DNA of 8,377 nt, taken from positions 1-8,377 of the forward strand of contig JAEYYY010000331.1 of assembly GCA_023430775.1 (NCBI GenBank), written 5' to 3'. Made by a program: the position numbers and the translations under genes. Below, in pieces: positions 8,193-8,377 of this stretch. Below the pieces are notes generated by a model that searched no databases, was not told the origin of the DNA, and worked only from the letters and a program-made list of their open reading frames with translations. Each line of letters opens with the position of its first letter. Within the stretch, counting starts at the first letter, position 1. Source of the DNA: Pseudomonadota bacterium. GTDB taxonomy: Bacteria; Myxococcota_A; Polyangia; Haliangiales; Haliangiaceae.

Positions 8193-8377
8193 ATGTCCGG
8201 ATTTACTCCATCGACGACGGTACTCGCAACGGCGCGCGAGACCACGACTGCCGAGCCGTTGTTGATCGCCGTCATCGGTTTGCTCGCGCTCGTGATCATC
8301 GGCCTCGCCGCACTCGCGCTCGTGCTGCGCCGCCGCGCGCGCACGCAGATCATCCGGCAGCCCGAACAGCCCCAGCC
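8193..8377 (+). CDS. Membrane protein of unknown function (N-terminal 61 aa, partial)
   Basis: The frame is open from the ATG at 8193 to the end of the window, giving 61 complete codons. A Thr/Ser-rich N-terminus of about 21 residues (MSGFTPSTTVLATARETTT and onward) precedes one strongly hydrophobic segment (22-45), which is followed at once by RRRAR (46-50) and a Gln/Pro-rich start of a new region. By the positive-inside rule the short N-terminus should face out and the rest the cytoplasm, making it a signal anchor rather than a cleaved signal. Promoter and ribosome site are well placed upstream. No family can be named from this fragment. A Pro/Gln-rich juxtamembrane stretch is also found in the kinase at 4735-6375, but that is only a compositional likeness. 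Confidence 0.65.
   Translation, partial: MSGFTPSTTVLATARETTTAEPLLIAVIGLLALVIIGLAALALVLRRRARTQIIRQPEQPQ

Overview
The window comes from a very GC-rich genome with a strong GC bias at third codon positions. Its gene content is eukaryotic-like Ser/Thr kinase, PP2C phosphatase, FHA proteins with zinc ribbons, lipoproteins and long Pro/Gln linkers. This best fits a myxobacterium-like member of Myxococcota (former Deltaproteobacteria), perhaps Kofleriaceae/Haliangium-like. The placement is inferred from gene style, not from a marker gene. I see no RNA genes, CRISPR array, insertion sequence or tRNA.

Left block, minus strand (1-1416): two translationally coupled genes for exported proteins. First is a lipoprotein with a carboxypeptidase-regulatory-like domain (346-1416). 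It overlaps by 4 bases (GTGA) the start of a secreted protein that resembles the zinc-dependent phospholipase C/P1-nuclease fold and runs off the left edge (1-349). A 112-bp divergent spacer separates this block from the next.

Central block, plus strand (1529-6375): four co-directional genes forming a complete Ser/Thr phosphorylation circuit. In order they are a soluble protein with three zinc ribbons and two FHA domains (491 aa), a PP2C phosphatase (385 aa), a small single-FHA protein (155 aa), and a protein kinase with an N-terminal zinc ribbon (546 aa). Spacings are 1, 18 and 85 bases. The phosphatase, the small FHA protein and the kinase each end in one hydrophobic helix with almost nothing after it. 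All three therefore look tail-anchored, with every catalytic and binding domain in the cytoplasm. The first protein has no membrane segment and could be the soluble phospho-dependent partner. All four zinc ribbons, three in the first protein and one in the kinase, share the spacing C-x2-C-x10-C-x2-C. The likely logic is that the kinase writes phospho-Thr marks, FHA domains read them, PP2C erases them, and the ends of the operon share a zinc-ribbon module.

Right block: a minus-strand gene converging on the kinase (6380-8083). It encodes a membrane-anchored protein with a peptidase C45 / acyl-CoA:6-APA acyltransferase-like (Ntn-hydrolase) fold plus a C-terminal helical-repeat region. It contains no cysteine at all, so the usual catalytic Cys is absent. 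A divergent spacer carrying a good sigma70-like promoter leads to the start of a plus-strand membrane protein truncated by the window edge (8193-8377).

The most unusual points are the tail-anchored kinase/phosphatase/FHA trio, the repeated zinc-ribbon signature, a first FHA domain lacking its phosphate-binding Ser, the cysteine-free C45-like protein, and a 30-bp coding repeat that encodes a similar Gly/Met/Pro/Ile decapeptide on both strands.
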